From the NCBI RefSeq assembly GCF_001039355.2, contig NW_019775388.1, positions 268,861 to 332,860 of the forward strand: a DNA stretch of 64,000 bases. The letters run 5' to 3'. Source of the DNA: Lingula anatina (Eukaryota; Brachiopoda; Lingulata; Lingulida; Lingulidae). Below the pieces are notes generated by a model. The model worked only from the letters and a program-made list of their open reading frames with translations. It made no database searches and was not told the origin of the DNA. A program made the translations under genes and the position numbers. The first letter of the stretch is position 1. The number at the start of each line of letters is the position of its first letter. Below are positions 52,170 through 63,598 of this stretch, one piece after another.

Positions 52170-55100
52170 TTTTTAGTTTGTAAAATGTATTTCAATTAAA
52201 AAAAGTAAAAAAAAAACATTCAAAGTAGATGAAATACAAACTTTTTGTATCATTTCTTTTTCTTTAAAGTAACCGATAATATATCATTTATTTCCAGTTA
52301 CCCCCAGTTTAATTGAGGCATTGGCCAAACATCCCAGTCTAGAAGAAATACTTTTGAGGAACAACAAACTGGGTAAGATTTGTGTAGTTTTTATGTGTCT
52401 GTTGGTCTGACTGTCTGCATGTATATATGAACCCTTAAAAAGGGATAACAGCTGTTTATGTGATATTCATATTTCATAATAAAAACATTGTAAACAACTC
52501 ATAGAAAAATAATAATCTCTATTTTTCACCAAAACAGCAGTTATCACAATTATTCTTGAATTGACAAAACATGTGGACCATCATAGGTGGCTATACCTAT
52601 GTAATACAGGGTGACCCTCCCCCCCCCAAAAAAAAAAAAAATAATAATAATAAAATAAAATAAATAAATAAAAAAATAATAAACCAGAACCCATAAAATT
52701 TTTAATAAATCCTACAAAGGTCCATCAAATTTCAAGAAATTTTCAGTTTTCTTGGTCGCTTTGCATAAAAGCTATGTTATTTTAAAAAATATGCTCTAAA
52801 TGGCTTTTGAGGCATTGGATGCACACTTACATATGTCACGAAAAAATTGTCAATTTCTCAAACCACAGGCCTACCCAACTACCAGACTCGGCACCTAAGG
52901 ATCCTGAATTAACCGGTATATCGGACCACACTACCCGTTTTCAAGGTGTGTGTCAGATCGCATTTCGGAGTATCAGCCAGAACACCGACAGGATGAGCCC
53001 TGACATGCTCGGCTGTCACCTTGATTGGATTTAAACTATTGTCATAAAATCGCTATATGATTTTAAAACCGGGTGCATAATTTTGAAAGCCACCTAGATG
53101 AACCTTAGACTGCCACATTAATCTAATACAATGCAAAAAAGCCCTATCAAAAGTGGTTAAAACATTCAAACCGAATGCCGTAAAGTCCCCATATATCCCC
53201 ATAGAGACAATAAAATAGAGTACTCTAAAGTAAGAGTACAGTTTAAGGTTGTTCAGCCGAGCGTGGATGAGCCCGCAGTCAGCTACAAAATTTGCTCTGG
53301 GGTATGATACTCCGAAATGCGATCTGACACACACCTTAAAACGGGTAGCGTGGTCTGATATACTGGTTGATTCAGGATCCTTAGGTGCCGAGTCTGGTAG
53401 TTGGGTAGGCCTGAACCATTTATCCTTGAGATACCCCCACAGAAAAAATCTGGTGGGAGGATCCAGTCTGGTGAATGCCATGCCCACTCAAGATCATAAG
53501 ATCATAAGATGATCATACACATATTGAAGTTTAAGTCAAGCAAATTTCTTGAAATTTTAGGAAAAAATAGCAGGGACTAACTTTGAATGTTGGAATGGAT
53601 TCATGAACCATTGGATTGAATGTTGGAATGGATTCATGAACCATTGGTTAGTATGGGCGAATTGTAGTTCACCCCAGGTAAATCCATTTTTTTTTTTTTT
53701 TTTTTTTGGCCGAAAAGAACAGTTGTTGTCCCTTTTATGTCCCCTCATTGTCATGTCATAGGAATGAACTGTGCATTGCCCGTAAGTCCCAATGTTACCA
53801 ATGAGGAGGAGGAGGGGTTGAACAAATGTGCAGATATATGTTAGGATCTACTAGTATACCAATAGGATAAAAGGATAATTACAATGGCCTTTTATTAACC
53901 ATACTATGATACATTGATGGAATTCCAACTCACCTTTTCCCCTAGGGTTGTTATTTTTCACTGACTTGGCTCTTTCTGCCAGCCAGCTCAAGTTGAATTG
54001 TCATGCATGACGTCACACACAATCTTTCTGAAGGTGAGAGAACACTGTTCAAAAAGTACTAAGCTCTGAAACATATGATGTACAGGTGCACTAGAAAAAG
54101 AGCCATTGCAGTGCTTTTTTGAATACCATGATTTTTATGAGTGAAAGGAGAAGAACTACATGAAAGTCTCCTAGAATTTTCTTTCTTGGCATTTTATAAC
54201 TATGTATCATTTACATTATCATGTTATCTAGTGTAAAAGTTCAAAGGTATTGCGAGTTTTTTCTGTTGAATATGTCATGCACCCTTTAGAATGATGGACT
54301 AGGAAAGGTGTAGCAAAGGAACAGGAATTAAATCTTCTTGCTTTTTACACTTGTTTATTGTCAATCACAGCAGCATCAAAACAGTGTGTTTTCAATATAA
54401 AAAGTTCAAAGCAAACAAAACTTCACGTTATGAGCGAATGCATTTCTTTGGACAAATAAGTTAGAATTTTATCTGATAAATACATATAAAATATACAAAT
54501 TGATGTGATTAAATTTTTTAAGTTTTTCACATGTAAATAATTTTTCTAACCTGTGTTTTTTTACTTTGGAAGAGCTAAGGCATAGATCTTAAAGCAAAAA
54601 AAAAAAGTTGGATAGTAGACCAATATCAGATAATGACTTTGAAGTCATGCTAATCAGTAAAGCCACCACAATAGGTTGGTCCCAGTCATGTAATTGGTCA
54701 TGTAATATTGATGTGTTTAAGTTGCTGGTTTGACAAACTTGCATTAAATAGAATATATCTTTCCAAATTCTATAACCAGTGGTTAAGTGACTCTTAAGTC
54801 TGTGGCCATGCCACGTGCATGGCACACACTGCACTATGGGTGTCATCCAGGGTTGAGGTGTTTGGCTGGTGGCATACAAGTGTCAACAGTTTGATTTGTG
54901 GGGACACTAACATACAATGCCTAAAAGATTATAAGCACTGGGGCTTTTTACCATGCTGTATGGTGAGCCCTAGGACTATGAACCCTAGATTAATAGCTTG
55001 GTGTTTCCCAATGCTGAGTGACTCATACAACAGCCCCTGAGACAGATTAGTGTATAAACACACAAACTTGTTGTACAGTTGTAATTAGAGGTGGTGAGGT

Positions 55101-56007
55101 GGGAAAGAGGTCTTCAGGCACTGTTTTCTTGAACTCTAATAAAAAAAATTAATTTTCTGAGCGATGCGCAAGTTGTTTATAAATTTGTGTGATTCCTTTA
55201 AGGAAAGAAAAATTGAAATAGTTGAAAGCATTTTGCTAGCTGCAGGTTAAGTTTTTAACTTCTTTGTCTTTCAGTTGCTCTTTTCATTGGATCAAAAAGA
55301 AATCATAAAATAAGTTTAAAGGGCTTTTTTTATCCAAATTAGTACATATATGCTCCTTGTTGAATTTTTTTCATAGGTTTTCTTGTTGCACAATACTTAA
55401 ACAAAATTCATGTTAAATTTACAAATTTGTTAAATAAGGTGCAAGTAGGTAACCTGCACTCTTCAGACTCTTGCATGTATACAAAAATCTGTTTGTTCCA
55501 TGGCTCTTACAATCACTTTAGGTACAAATCGTCATCACAGTTTCTACTTTGCACCATTACTTACCAAGATGTTCTAGATGGACTACACCATGTATTTGGA
55601 ATTTCACTTTATTTCATGTAAAGATTGACACTTTTAAAAAGTTTGACAATAGACCGTGATGCTTATGTGACTGTATGTAAAAAGGTTTTTATCATTGTTT
55701 ACATTTGGTGACTCACTGTTTCGTTATTTGTGTGTCAAAGGTGACTTTCACATTATTTAAACTTTTCAAAAGTTACACGAGTGGGACATGTTTGCGCAAG
55801 TTATTTTTAGATCGTATGAGGTACTGTTTACATTGCAATAAAATTTTTGGTGTTTTGAATTGCAGATTATTTGATGCCAACTCTGTATCTGGATATTTCT
55901 ATTTCTCTAGATAAAATGATTTAAGATATATATTTGAATAAAAATAATTTTCAGAAGAACTTTCTGGGTTGTAGGGTTGTAAGTGTTTTTCAGAGTGTTT
56001 TTTTCTT

Positions 56008-56042
<35 letters not shown>

Positions 56043-59000
56043 AAACAGCATACAGAAAGGTGGTTGAAGCATTACAGTGCTATGGAAAAAAAAATGAAAT
56101 TTGCTATTTGTACCAGAAAAAATAGATGTGTATTAATTTTATCTGTTAAAAAATTCCCTTAAGTAGGGTTTGTTTTCTTTGCAAAATTTTATGTTTTATT
56201 TGTTATTTAACCAAGCTTATCTGGCTGTATTGTTTTGGTTCATTTGCTAAATATATCTGTTGGCTGTCAACTTGTGTTGCAGCTATTATTTTGTCTTATT
56301 TGGTTGAATCACAAAAGAAGTGTGGCATTCTACATACTTGTGGTTCCTCTCTGAATGCAGGATTTACTCCATTTCACGGACAGCTTGATTAGTTATTTAG
56401 CTGTTTAAGACATTGATGATTGACAGCTTTTTCAGGCGTTAAAGGTTTGACAACAGAACAAAAGAAGTAAACTGAAGCACAAGGAAGCAAATTCAAAGTA
56501 AACAATGCAGTAATTATTGTATTCAGGCTAAGGTGCTGGTCATGCTCTAGGTTGTTATATTAGTTATTGTATTCAGTGGTTTATTAAGGCTCATGCCTTT
56601 CCTTGTATTGTGTGACTGACTTGTTTTTATTGACATCAACCAGGTGTTAAACATATGCCAGGTAAGCTCTTGTTTGTAGGCATGCTAAAAATCTCTTTGG
56701 TGTCTTTCATTTGATATAGCTCTATGGAGCTGGTGAAATATCATTGGGTTTTATGTGATATCCCCCCCCCCCCCCAGGTTGGTTTTACTAGACTTTTCTT
56801 CTGGTCCTCAGGGGAACTATTCATCAGCCCTTTAGGATTCTGTCATAAATTTAATAAAGACATTTACACCCCTTACTAGAATATTTATGCCCCTTAAAAT
56901 TGGATAATTTGAAGATATGAGCAGGTTGACTCTGATGAAAATGGAACTTTTTATACTGTTTATCTTTCACAATAATTTAATTATATTGGACACGGAAGAA
57001 GAACATGCCTAACTATTAAATGAGCACTCTATGGCCAATAGTTTAGTTAAGTGAAAAATAAAAGGTTCTTATATTATTATCATTACTTTGGGTGTTTACT
57101 GAAATAAAAAATGGGCAAATTCTGTACATTTGATGTAGGTTGAGTAAATATGTTATAATAAAAGTTGAGGAAGTGTGTTGAAGTTATGACAGTTGATTTA
57201 TGAATTAAGTGATTGGTGAAATGAATATTTGATTTCTTAAAATATATATTTCAAAATGCCATTTTCAAATGAAATTTGAAATGAACTAATCAAAATTGCT
57301 CGTTGAAAAAGAGAAGAGAAAGAAATGAGAGATTCAATTCCAATTTTATGATTTATGAATTAAAATGATTGATGAAAATGAATATTTGATTTCTTAAAAT
57401 ATATATTTCAAAATGCCATTTTCAAATGAAATTTGAAATGAACTAAACAAAATTACTTGTTGAAAAAAAGGGAAAGAAAGATTAAAGATTCAATTCCAAT
57501 TTTTATGTTAGATGAAGACTTCAAAACCCTCTGTTCATGAGTCCAATGACAACAGTGACACACACACACACACACACACTAAAAATCACCCCTCAGTTAC
57601 TGCTCAAACACTTCCAAAGGAAACAAATTAGTAGCCAAGAGCCCAATAACTTTGAAGTAGACAAGGCAGTGAACTGTCCAGAGACTTGTCTATGTTATTG
57701 GAATGGCAGTGGTTCTAGTTGTGGATCATGAACATCAATCAGGATTGACATCCACCTGTGCTCTAGTCTCTGCCAGTAATCAAGTTGTGGAGGCACACCT
57801 GGCCACCCTATCAGATCCTAGGAGGTGATTTTTTTAAAGTAAATTTTCTGTAGTAAATCTGGTATTATCAAAGGTTGGTAGAGGGATTTTTATGAGAAAT
57901 GATTAATCCAGAGCTCTGGCACTGTCCTGGAATCCAATCAAAATATGCTAGCTGTACAGGGTAGCATTATTTAACCTATAAATCACCATATCAGTTTTTT
58001 TTTTTTTAAAGTGAATTATGTGTTTTGATAGTTAAATTATTTTGCATGACTGGTGGATTTAAGTAGTAAAGACAATATCTTCCATTCTTTAATTGAGGAA
58101 GTGCTTTAATTGAGGAAGCATTTTTGGCTGGAAGACTGGATTATTTATCTTAGCTTGAGGAAAAAAGTAACAATGACCATGTCAGTGTGTACTGTTATAA
58201 CATAGTGAGCTGGAGTATGTACTTTTACTTGAAATTCAAAATAGGTGCACTGGGTGGGTTATTGATGCAGTTTCCAGGTTACAAAGGATTTGGAATGTGA
58301 TAATAAAATGTTTTATATTCCCATTTTTATTGAAGAGATAAGTGCTTTACTCTGATGTTAAGTGCACTTTTAATTTTGATTTTTCTTTCTAAATTGAATG
58401 ACATTGAGGTCTCTTCCCCATCTTGCTATAATATTGTGTGCACCTGTAGGTACTTTCACCCAGAGCTGATAGCTTTCAATGTAATTTACACACCAGGAAG
58501 GATTTCTTCGAAAATGAAAGTAAAATTAATGTAGGCAGTAAGTGAGAGCTAACCAGCAATTCAATAAAATGGTACCTTATGCAGCTTTTCTTATATTGCA
58601 TATTTGTTTTCTCAAAGTGGTATTGTCAGATATGTTTTTTTTTTAATTTTTGTATACCCTTTACTATTTAAAAACAAACATGCAGGATTTTTACACTTGT
58701 TGGCATTTCCTTTAATTCTACACATATTTTTTGCAATCAATTTTTATGAATATCATTGATCACAATGGATAATTAAATAATACATATTTTAAGAAGTGTA
58801 ATGTAAGCAGTCCAGAGTTAAGTATGAAACATTAATCTTCCAGGTGATGGAGCACTGCGAGGGCTACTGCAGGTGTTCAGGAGGGCACATGCTGGGGAAC
58901 ACAGTCAAACTAAACTACACACCCTAGACATCAGGTAACGTCAAGGGAATTTACTCTCTTTTTAGTAGGGTCAGCACAATTGTGCTGGAGGTTATCAGGT

Positions 59001-61703
59001 GTGTAAGCCAAATGATATATTACACAATATTAATGCTAGTAATTGATGGATATATTAAAGCATTAATTTTGTTTACTATATATATATTTTTTCCCTGATA
59101 ACCATAGAAAATGGATAGAATTGATAATGAAATGTACATGTATCTTAATATCGAGGGACTGAAAATGTTATCATTGATGGTAATAGAAAAATTATAATCT
59201 AAAATTGGACCCCCCATCCAAAAAATAAATAAATAAATAAAATAAATAAATAAATAAATAAGAACCTGCCTTTTTTTCCAAAATGTATCAAGAAGTGATT
59301 ATGTACCTAGTAACTGCAGCTGTTTTAGTACAAAGATAAGGATCATCAGTAAGTGGGATTGCCCAAGAATTGAAAGCACCCCTGTCAAGTTGGTTCTGTT
59401 GTGATCATGTTTCACCTTGTCAGAGCAATGATTACCTGAAAGTTCTTAACTCACACCTGTCCCACTACTTCTTATTTGAAGCACCACCTACAGTCCAGTA
59501 CTCAAATAGTGATTGGCTGTCAGGTGATTCAGCATAAAGTACAAGTCTGTGGTTTTTGGCAATCTGTTATCACTTCATGGTAATGGCTGCCAGTTGCCAA
59601 CTTCTGTTTATTTTTTCTGATCATTATGATGACACTTCACACATTTGTGAGAGCTTCTCAGGGAAGGTTACCTAGAATGGTTGACTGTAGACTTAAGTGA
59701 TGGTCTGTAAGGGTACATAATGTAGGGCTAATGTAAATATGACTGCAAAATTTGTAAACAAGTTGAGATTTACCTCAAGTCCATGCTTCGCTGTAGCATG
59801 GAGAAGTAACCATAAGGCAGGTGCCCTACAACCTTTCATAAAACCAACTCTGATCTCTCAGACATGTTACAATTAAATCCATCCAGACAGAGATGCCCTT
59901 GCCAGAAATGCTGGGTGGAAAGTAACTAATTACACTGAGTGTTTTTAACCATACTTCCTGCTGTTCTTTTTTACCCATTTTAAATTCTTTATTGTTATTA
60001 TTATTATTTTGTTTTTTACTATCCAAAATGATGAAATTAGAAAGTTTTCAGTTTTTGTTAAACATTGGTATCTTTTATGTAGCTTCTTTTCTACAGTCAT
60101 TAACAAAAAAAAAAAAAACTCTTAAAAAGAGTTTTACTAAGAATCATTAAATATGAAAATCTGTTTCTGAAACCACTATAATAACTTGCAGATAATCTCA
60201 TTTTGATATTTCACAAAACACACATTTAATGTTGCCATCTTAATTTTTTAAGTGAAAGGAAGTACTGGAAGATGGTGACAATATCAATTTATTAGATAAT
60301 CCTTGATATCAAGTGTACCTCTCTAAATGTACATGATATTCTTGATCAGTTCTGAACCTATGCCATTTGGGAAAATTATTCACTAAAAAAAAGTAACAAT
60401 ATAATAGACCCATCCCCCCAAATAGTGATAAGATTAGGGTGTGGTACTTCATTTTGGATATTCCCATGCTCCAATACTTGCAAAAGAGGTGTATTGCCCT
60501 TTGTTTTGTTTCAAAGCACTGGCTTTTCATGAAAATCCAGGTTGAAATGTTACCTGCCCCCTTGATAAGTGCTAGCATGTCCATGTTGCCAACCAAGGCC
60601 ATCAGGAATTTAACAGGCATTTGACAAAGACATCAAAGTGAGACATATCAGCTAATTGGGAATTAATTTGTAAGATAATTAGGTTGATACAACTAAATAG
60701 TGTTAGCATTTACATGATAATAGTGTAATATAACAAATCTAAAAGGCATATTGCCAAACTGAACACATAATGTTCACTGTAACAAAGGGAACTATCATGA
60801 TGGAGTTTTTTAGAACTTTGGGGGATTTTTTTGATGAATTAAAATTGACATTTGGAATTTCCTCCTATGGGTATATTTATTAGGTTTGGATTATTGCCAA
60901 AACCATCCACTGTATTTGTTTTTTATCTTACATGCAGCTTTTGTCAATATTTAAGAGATAATTATGTGTGTTCTGTGAAATCAGGAAATGCTTTTTTGGG
61001 TGCCTCATTTAAAGAAAGTCACAGTAAATATGTTTAGTATCTTTTTTTCAACATCAAGGATATGTGAAATTTAAGATGTGTTGAAGTATTAAAGAGGCTA
61101 AATAAATTTTAGAAGTAATTAAGCAATAAGTTGGAAATCCCCTGTGTAGGAAATCCCCTATTAACCATGTGACGTAGCTCATTGTCAAGTTTCAAAGATG
61201 GCATGATGCCAAACTTTACCATACCACTCCTGGATGAAGGCTATGGGTAATGAGATGTATCTGTATTGCCTATCTTGGCATTAGTTAGTGTCTATTTTGT
61301 TTTTGTGAAATATTTCTCAATTAAATATTTTCCTATTATTGTATTATGGAGCATTTTTGTTACTTAATGTTTTTAGATGAATGGGGATTTTTATATGCAA
61401 GTGTAGGCACGAGTTATGATTATCTTAAACCCCCTTTTGCTTAGTTTCAGCAAGCGATGTTTTACAGAAGAATGCCTCACAGAGTTTGCCAGAGGACTGG
61501 AAGTCATTGCTAAATATGAGAAAAGACACATCCTTTATAGACTGGCGTATATTCAATGTCATTGGAAACCTGGTTTAAAACCATGGCAATTAACTCAACA
61601 AGATATCAGGCAAATTCTTTTAAATTCTGTTCAATTTCCATATGGAAGCCTGCTTCCAACAGAAGCCTCAACATTATTTGGAGAATTCTTGAGTCAAATG
61701 TGA
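42364..61703 (+). CDS. lrrc41: LRRC41/MUF1-like BC-box leucine-rich-repeat protein
   Basis: Probable substrate receptor of an Elongin BC-Cullin ubiquitin ligase. Exons 42364-42454, 43239-43325, 44193-44381, 44602-45372, 45938-46079, 46266-46348, 46591-46782, 46889-47026, 52298-52372, 58844-58934, 61445-61703 join in frame to 705 residues (human LRRC41 is 812). Residues 6-15, SLTSLCYDCI, fit the BC-box pattern (S/T)LxxxCxxxI. NLPTFILGKL follows as in LRRC41, then GITNEAVWLGHLQEI (human GLSTQAIW). The 771-nt exon has an acidic linker ending DDDLYNLAV, like human EDLYDFVF. C-terminal repeats include LEEILLRNNKLGDGALRGLL, KLHTLDIS and CLTEFARGLE. The start is the first Met after an in-frame TAA at 42319-42321. 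The least certain junction is the acceptor at 45936-45937 (TTCAAG): an earlier TTTCGTAG site would hit an in-frame stop. Identification rests on motif order and on both ends matching; middle regions are divergent. Confidence 0.88.
42455..44192 (+). other. LRRC41 introns 1 and 2
   Basis: Two introns of 0.8 and 0.9 kb flanking the short exon 43239-43325. AT-rich; nothing else recognised. Confidence 0.55.
50147..50371. mobile_element. 225-bp MITE with AGATCGATCT ends (copy 2)
   Basis: Same family, length and orientation as 39522-39746, with only a handful of differences. Here the inner palindromic words are intact (TTTAGATCGATCTAAA near the right end). Intronic in LRRC41. Confidence 0.8.
50886..50955. 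repeat. C-run, A-run and TAA/TAAA tract
   Basis: ACCCCTCCCC-type run, then a long A run, then TAA and TAAA units. The same arrangement recurs at 52611-52682 and, weaker, at 59205-59262. Confidence 0.8.
51120..51184. repeat. (GT)n microsatellite
   Basis: About 32 GT units, uninterrupted, in LRRC41 intron 8. Confidence 0.97.
52114..52169. repeat. (TA)n microsatellite
   Basis: About 27 TA units, 129 bp before the acceptor of LRRC41 exon 9. Confidence 0.95.
52611..52682. repeat. C-run, A-run and TAA/TAAA tract
   Basis: Same composition and order as 50886-50955 and 59205-59262. Confidence 0.8.
52866..53413. mobile_element. 548-bp foldback element with 5-bp target duplication
   Basis: Arms of about 108 bp (52866-52974 and 53306-53413), highly similar and inverted, starting CAGGCCTACCCAACTACCAG. 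Flanked by AACCA on both sides (52861-52865 and 53414-53418). CAG-type ends with a 5-bp duplication recall some hAT groups, but the superfamily is not proven. A 144-codon open frame on the minus strand (53053-53487) crosses arm and centre and has no recognisable family. Confidence 0.8.
53583..53648. repeat. 33-bp tandem duplication
   Basis: Two identical units, TTGAATGTTGGAATGGATTC followed by ATGAACCATTGGA, directly adjacent (last base differs). Confidence 0.85.
57195..57507. repeat. 155-bp tandem duplication
   Basis: Two adjacent units with the same order of words (GATTTATGAATTAA, AATATTTGATTTCTTAAAAT, AAATGCCATTTTCAAATGAA, GATTCAATTCCAATTTT) and scattered differences. Confidence 0.85.
58935..61444 (+). 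other. LRRC41 intron 10
   Basis: 2.5-kb intron. It contains a C-rich/TAAA tract at 59205-59262. No genes recognised. Confidence 0.55.
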
Positions 61704-62063
61704 CTGAAACTTATTAACACTGATGGTGGTCATGAATTCTACATTTATCAAGTAAGTTTCATCATCTTTTGATAGGCAATCCATTATTTTTTCATTATTA
61801 TTTTACATTAATATTAATTTTCTTTTCTTTTTTTGCTGATGAAAAGTAAATGATTTACTTTACGAAAAGTTGTGTGCGTATCATTTTAGGTACAAAGGTA
61901 TAGCTAGGCTGTTTTGGGCCAGATACTATGGGAATGTTCAAATGTTTGGCAATGTTATATTAAGCGCGAAGAGTGGAAGATTAATTACATTCATACTTAT
62001 GCTAAGAAAAAGAAACTAAAAACAACTGTCAAGTCAGTTTGATCTTGTATTCATTGTATGAAA

Positions 62064-62072
62064 TTTAATAAA
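62064..62072. terminator. overlapping poly(A) signals for convergent genes
   Basis: The plus strand has AATAAA at 62067-62072, about 370 bp after the LRRC41 stop. The minus strand has ATTAAA at 62064-62069, about 400 bp after the Jun stop. The same few bases may serve both transcripts, so their 3' ends would overlap slightly. Confidence 0.5.
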
Positions 62073-62470
62073 TAATAAATGGCAATGATTTAAGCATGAA
62101 TTTTTCAGTTATAAGCACCGAAACTGTACAAATATTTACAAAACTGAGGTACAAAATGATATGCAACATGCTGCATACTTAAAAATGAACATATTTACAA
62201 TGCAAAAAAACTCAATATCACTCTTATTTACAACAACCGTTTTAAACATATATAATCACTGATAGCATACATTTAAAACATCTTTTTAAAACAAATGCTG
62301 TCATATAAAAAAGAATCTGATCAACAGATCCATTTTATAAGAAAAAAATGCTCTCCAAGCTTTTTCACATCGAACAATGCAAGTCACATTCAACAGTTTT
62401 TTTTCTTCAAACAGACAAAGTTTGTGCATATGTCACATATATATAAAGTATTTTAAAGCCCTCCAGCTTA

Positions 62471-63310
62471 TTAGCTCATGCTTGTTGAAATCATGACCTG
62501 ACATCCACTGTTCACATGTTCCATTATTTGTTGCTTGAGGTACGCAACTTGGTCTCGGAGCTGGCCTGCTGTACTTGAGAGTTCAGTGTTAATAGATTTT
62601 AAATGGTTTACTCTTTCTTCAAGGCGCGAAATTCTCTCTAATTTACGCGTGCGGCACTTTCTGGCAGCAACACGGTTTCTTGCCCTCTTCCTCTCCAACT
62701 TGATTCTTTCTTGGCTCTCCATGTTTATAGGTGACAGTGGAGGGGTGGTGCCAAGGCATGGGACCGTCTGGGGCTCTTCCTTCAGGTGTGTAAGCTGCAT
62801 ATTCTGTGGCATAGCATAGTTTGGGTGTGACTGCTGCATAGGTGGAGCATAAGAGGCTGGAGCACTCACCATGACGGTTGTTCCAGGCAGAGAAGTGCAT
62901 GTTGTGGCACTAGGGGCTGTCGTACGCATAGGCTGGAGTGTTGTCAACGTGTGGGAAGCAGAGGAAGGCACGGTCCCACTGCTGGAACTCTCTTCGGGGT
63001 GCTGGTGGAGTTCTGCCAATGCGTCGACGAAGCCACGGGCGTAAGCCTCCTGTTCTTCTGTAACGTTTTTTGGATAAATAAACTGGGTCGGTGTAGGAGT
63101 GGTCACAACCATACCGTTCTGTTGGATTATCATCCTCTCGAGCTCTGGTGAACCCAACTTCAGCAAATTGAGATCTGGCGAGTTCAGAAGGCCTCCGAAT
63201 TTTTGTGCCTTTGTTTTACCGGCACCAAAGTCTAAGGTCATAGCCTTTTTCAAGTCCTTTACAGCACTTCTGTTGTTAGCCATGCCGTCTTCGTAAAAAG
63301 TAGTTTCCAT
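62471..63310 (-). CDS. jun: Jun, AP-1 bZIP transcription factor (intronless)
   Basis: Nuclear DNA-binding protein forming AP-1 dimers with Fos or itself. 279 residues in one exon, as in vertebrate Jun genes. Start METTFYED is in a good context (CACAATGG) and matches the second Met of human c-Jun. Order: JNK-docking delta region (KKAMTLDF, residues 21-28); JNK sites Ser44 (NSPD) and Ser54 (GSPE) and Thr71/Thr73 (TTPTPTQF), the counterparts of human Ser63, Ser73, Thr91 and Thr93; [18 protein letters not shown]; proline/serine/threonine-rich middle; TTPPLSP (188-194), the GSK3/FBW7 degron region; basic region 204-222; leucine zipper Leu230, 237, 244, 251, 258 with Asn241 at the 'a' position; C-terminal HVNSGCQ. 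In the basic region the usual Ser before KCR is Arg217 (NRVAARKCR). Orthology is certain. Confidence 0.98.
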   Translation of the reverse strand: METTFYEDGMANNRSAVKDLKKAMTLDFGAGKTKAQKFGGLLNSPDLNLLKLGSPELERMIIQQNGMVVTTPTPTQFIYPKNVTEEQEAYARGFVDALAELHQHPEESSSSGTVPSSASHTLTTLQPMRTTAPSATTCTSLPGTTVMVSAPASYAPPMQQSHPNYAMPQNMQLTHLKEEPQTVPCLGTTPPLSPINMESQERIKLERKRARNRVAARKCRTRKLERISRLEERVNHLKSINTELSSTAGQLRDQVAYLKQQIMEHVNSGCQVMISTSMS

Positions 63311-63504
63311 TGTGTTTCTTTCTCAGTAAGGTGCGACTCGGCTTCCTGATGAATAACTTTGTTTTGATGATTCAATTGTCTCTGTGGTACGTGTACGTGT
63401 GTTCACAATAGCTTACCACAGCTGAAATGTCTGAAACAACTCTCTGATTCACTATTTCTGGCCGTTTGGCGCTATCTGTCCTGCCTGATTTCAAAACGTG
63501 TTTA

Positions 63505-63511
63505 TGACTCA
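63505..63511 (-). promoter_or_regulatory. consensus AP-1 site near Jun start site
   Basis: TGAGTCA on the minus strand (TGACTCA on plus), about 20 bp downstream of the TATA box, so close to the expected transcription start. It could be autoregulatory. Confidence 0.55.
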
Positions 63512-63530
63512 GAGAGTGTACTCCTCTGTA

Positions 63531-63536
63531 CTTATA
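63531..63536 (-). promoter_or_regulatory. TATA box of Jun
   Basis: TATAAG on the minus strand, about 220 bp upstream of the start codon. It predicts a 5' UTR of about 190 bases. Confidence 0.6.
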
Positions 63537-63540
63537 GTGG

Positions 63541-63547
63541 TGAGTAA
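63541..63547 (-). promoter_or_regulatory. TRE-like site
   Basis: TTACTCA on the minus strand, one base from the consensus TGACTCA, just upstream of the TATA box. Confidence 0.4.
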
Positions 63548-63551
63548 TACA

Positions 63552-63561
63552 CTATATTTAG
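63552..63561 (-). promoter_or_regulatory. MEF2 site of Jun promoter
   Basis: CTAAATATAG on the minus strand fits YTA(A/T)4TAR exactly and lies between the TRE and the TATA box, as the MEF2 site does in vertebrate c-jun. Confidence 0.65.
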
Positions 63562-63563
63562 AA

Positions 63564-63571
63564 TGACATCA
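63564..63571 (-). promoter_or_regulatory. jun1-type TRE
   Basis: TGACATCA on the plus strand (TGATGTCA on minus), the 8-bp variant bound by Jun-ATF2 dimers in the vertebrate c-jun promoter. Two bases separate it from the MEF2 site. Confidence 0.7.
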
Positions 63572-63586
63572 CTTTTCAGTCAGCCG

Positions 63587-63591
63587 ATTGG
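63587..63591 (-). promoter_or_regulatory. CCAAT box of Jun promoter
   Basis: CCAAT on the minus strand. Its first base is 20 nt upstream of the first base of the proximal TRE. Confidence 0.65.
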
Positions 63592-63598
63592 TCAAAAA

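Larger units (their letters stand above)
47027..52297 (+). other. LRRC41 intron 8, repeat-rich
   Basis: 5.3-kb intron with several poly(G) tracts (about 48096, 48240, 49660), a MITE (50147-50371), a C-run/A-run/TAA tract (about 50886-50955), long GT (51120-51184) and TA (52114-52169) microsatellites. No gene seen. Confidence 0.65.
52373..58843 (+). other. LRRC41 intron 9, repeat-rich
   Basis: 6.5-kb intron, the longest in the window. It holds a foldback element (52866-53413), a 33-bp tandem duplication (53583-53648), long T runs (about 53689-53708 and 56009-56040), a poly(C) run near 56763-56777, and a 155-bp tandem duplication (57195-57507). No additional exons recognised. Confidence 0.6.

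Noticed and set aside
53053-53487. 144-codon open frame on the minus strand
   Set aside because: It runs across an arm and the centre of a foldback element, shows no family features, and is best explained as chance in an inverted repeat.
62535-63296. Plus-strand and other-frame open frames over Jun
   Set aside because: Shadows of the Jun coding sequence, whose composition keeps other frames open.
63505-63511. TGACTCA as an upstream enhancer of Jun
   Set aside because: It lies downstream of the TATA box, near the expected start site, so it is listed only as a possible autoregulatory site and not as part of the upstream cassette.
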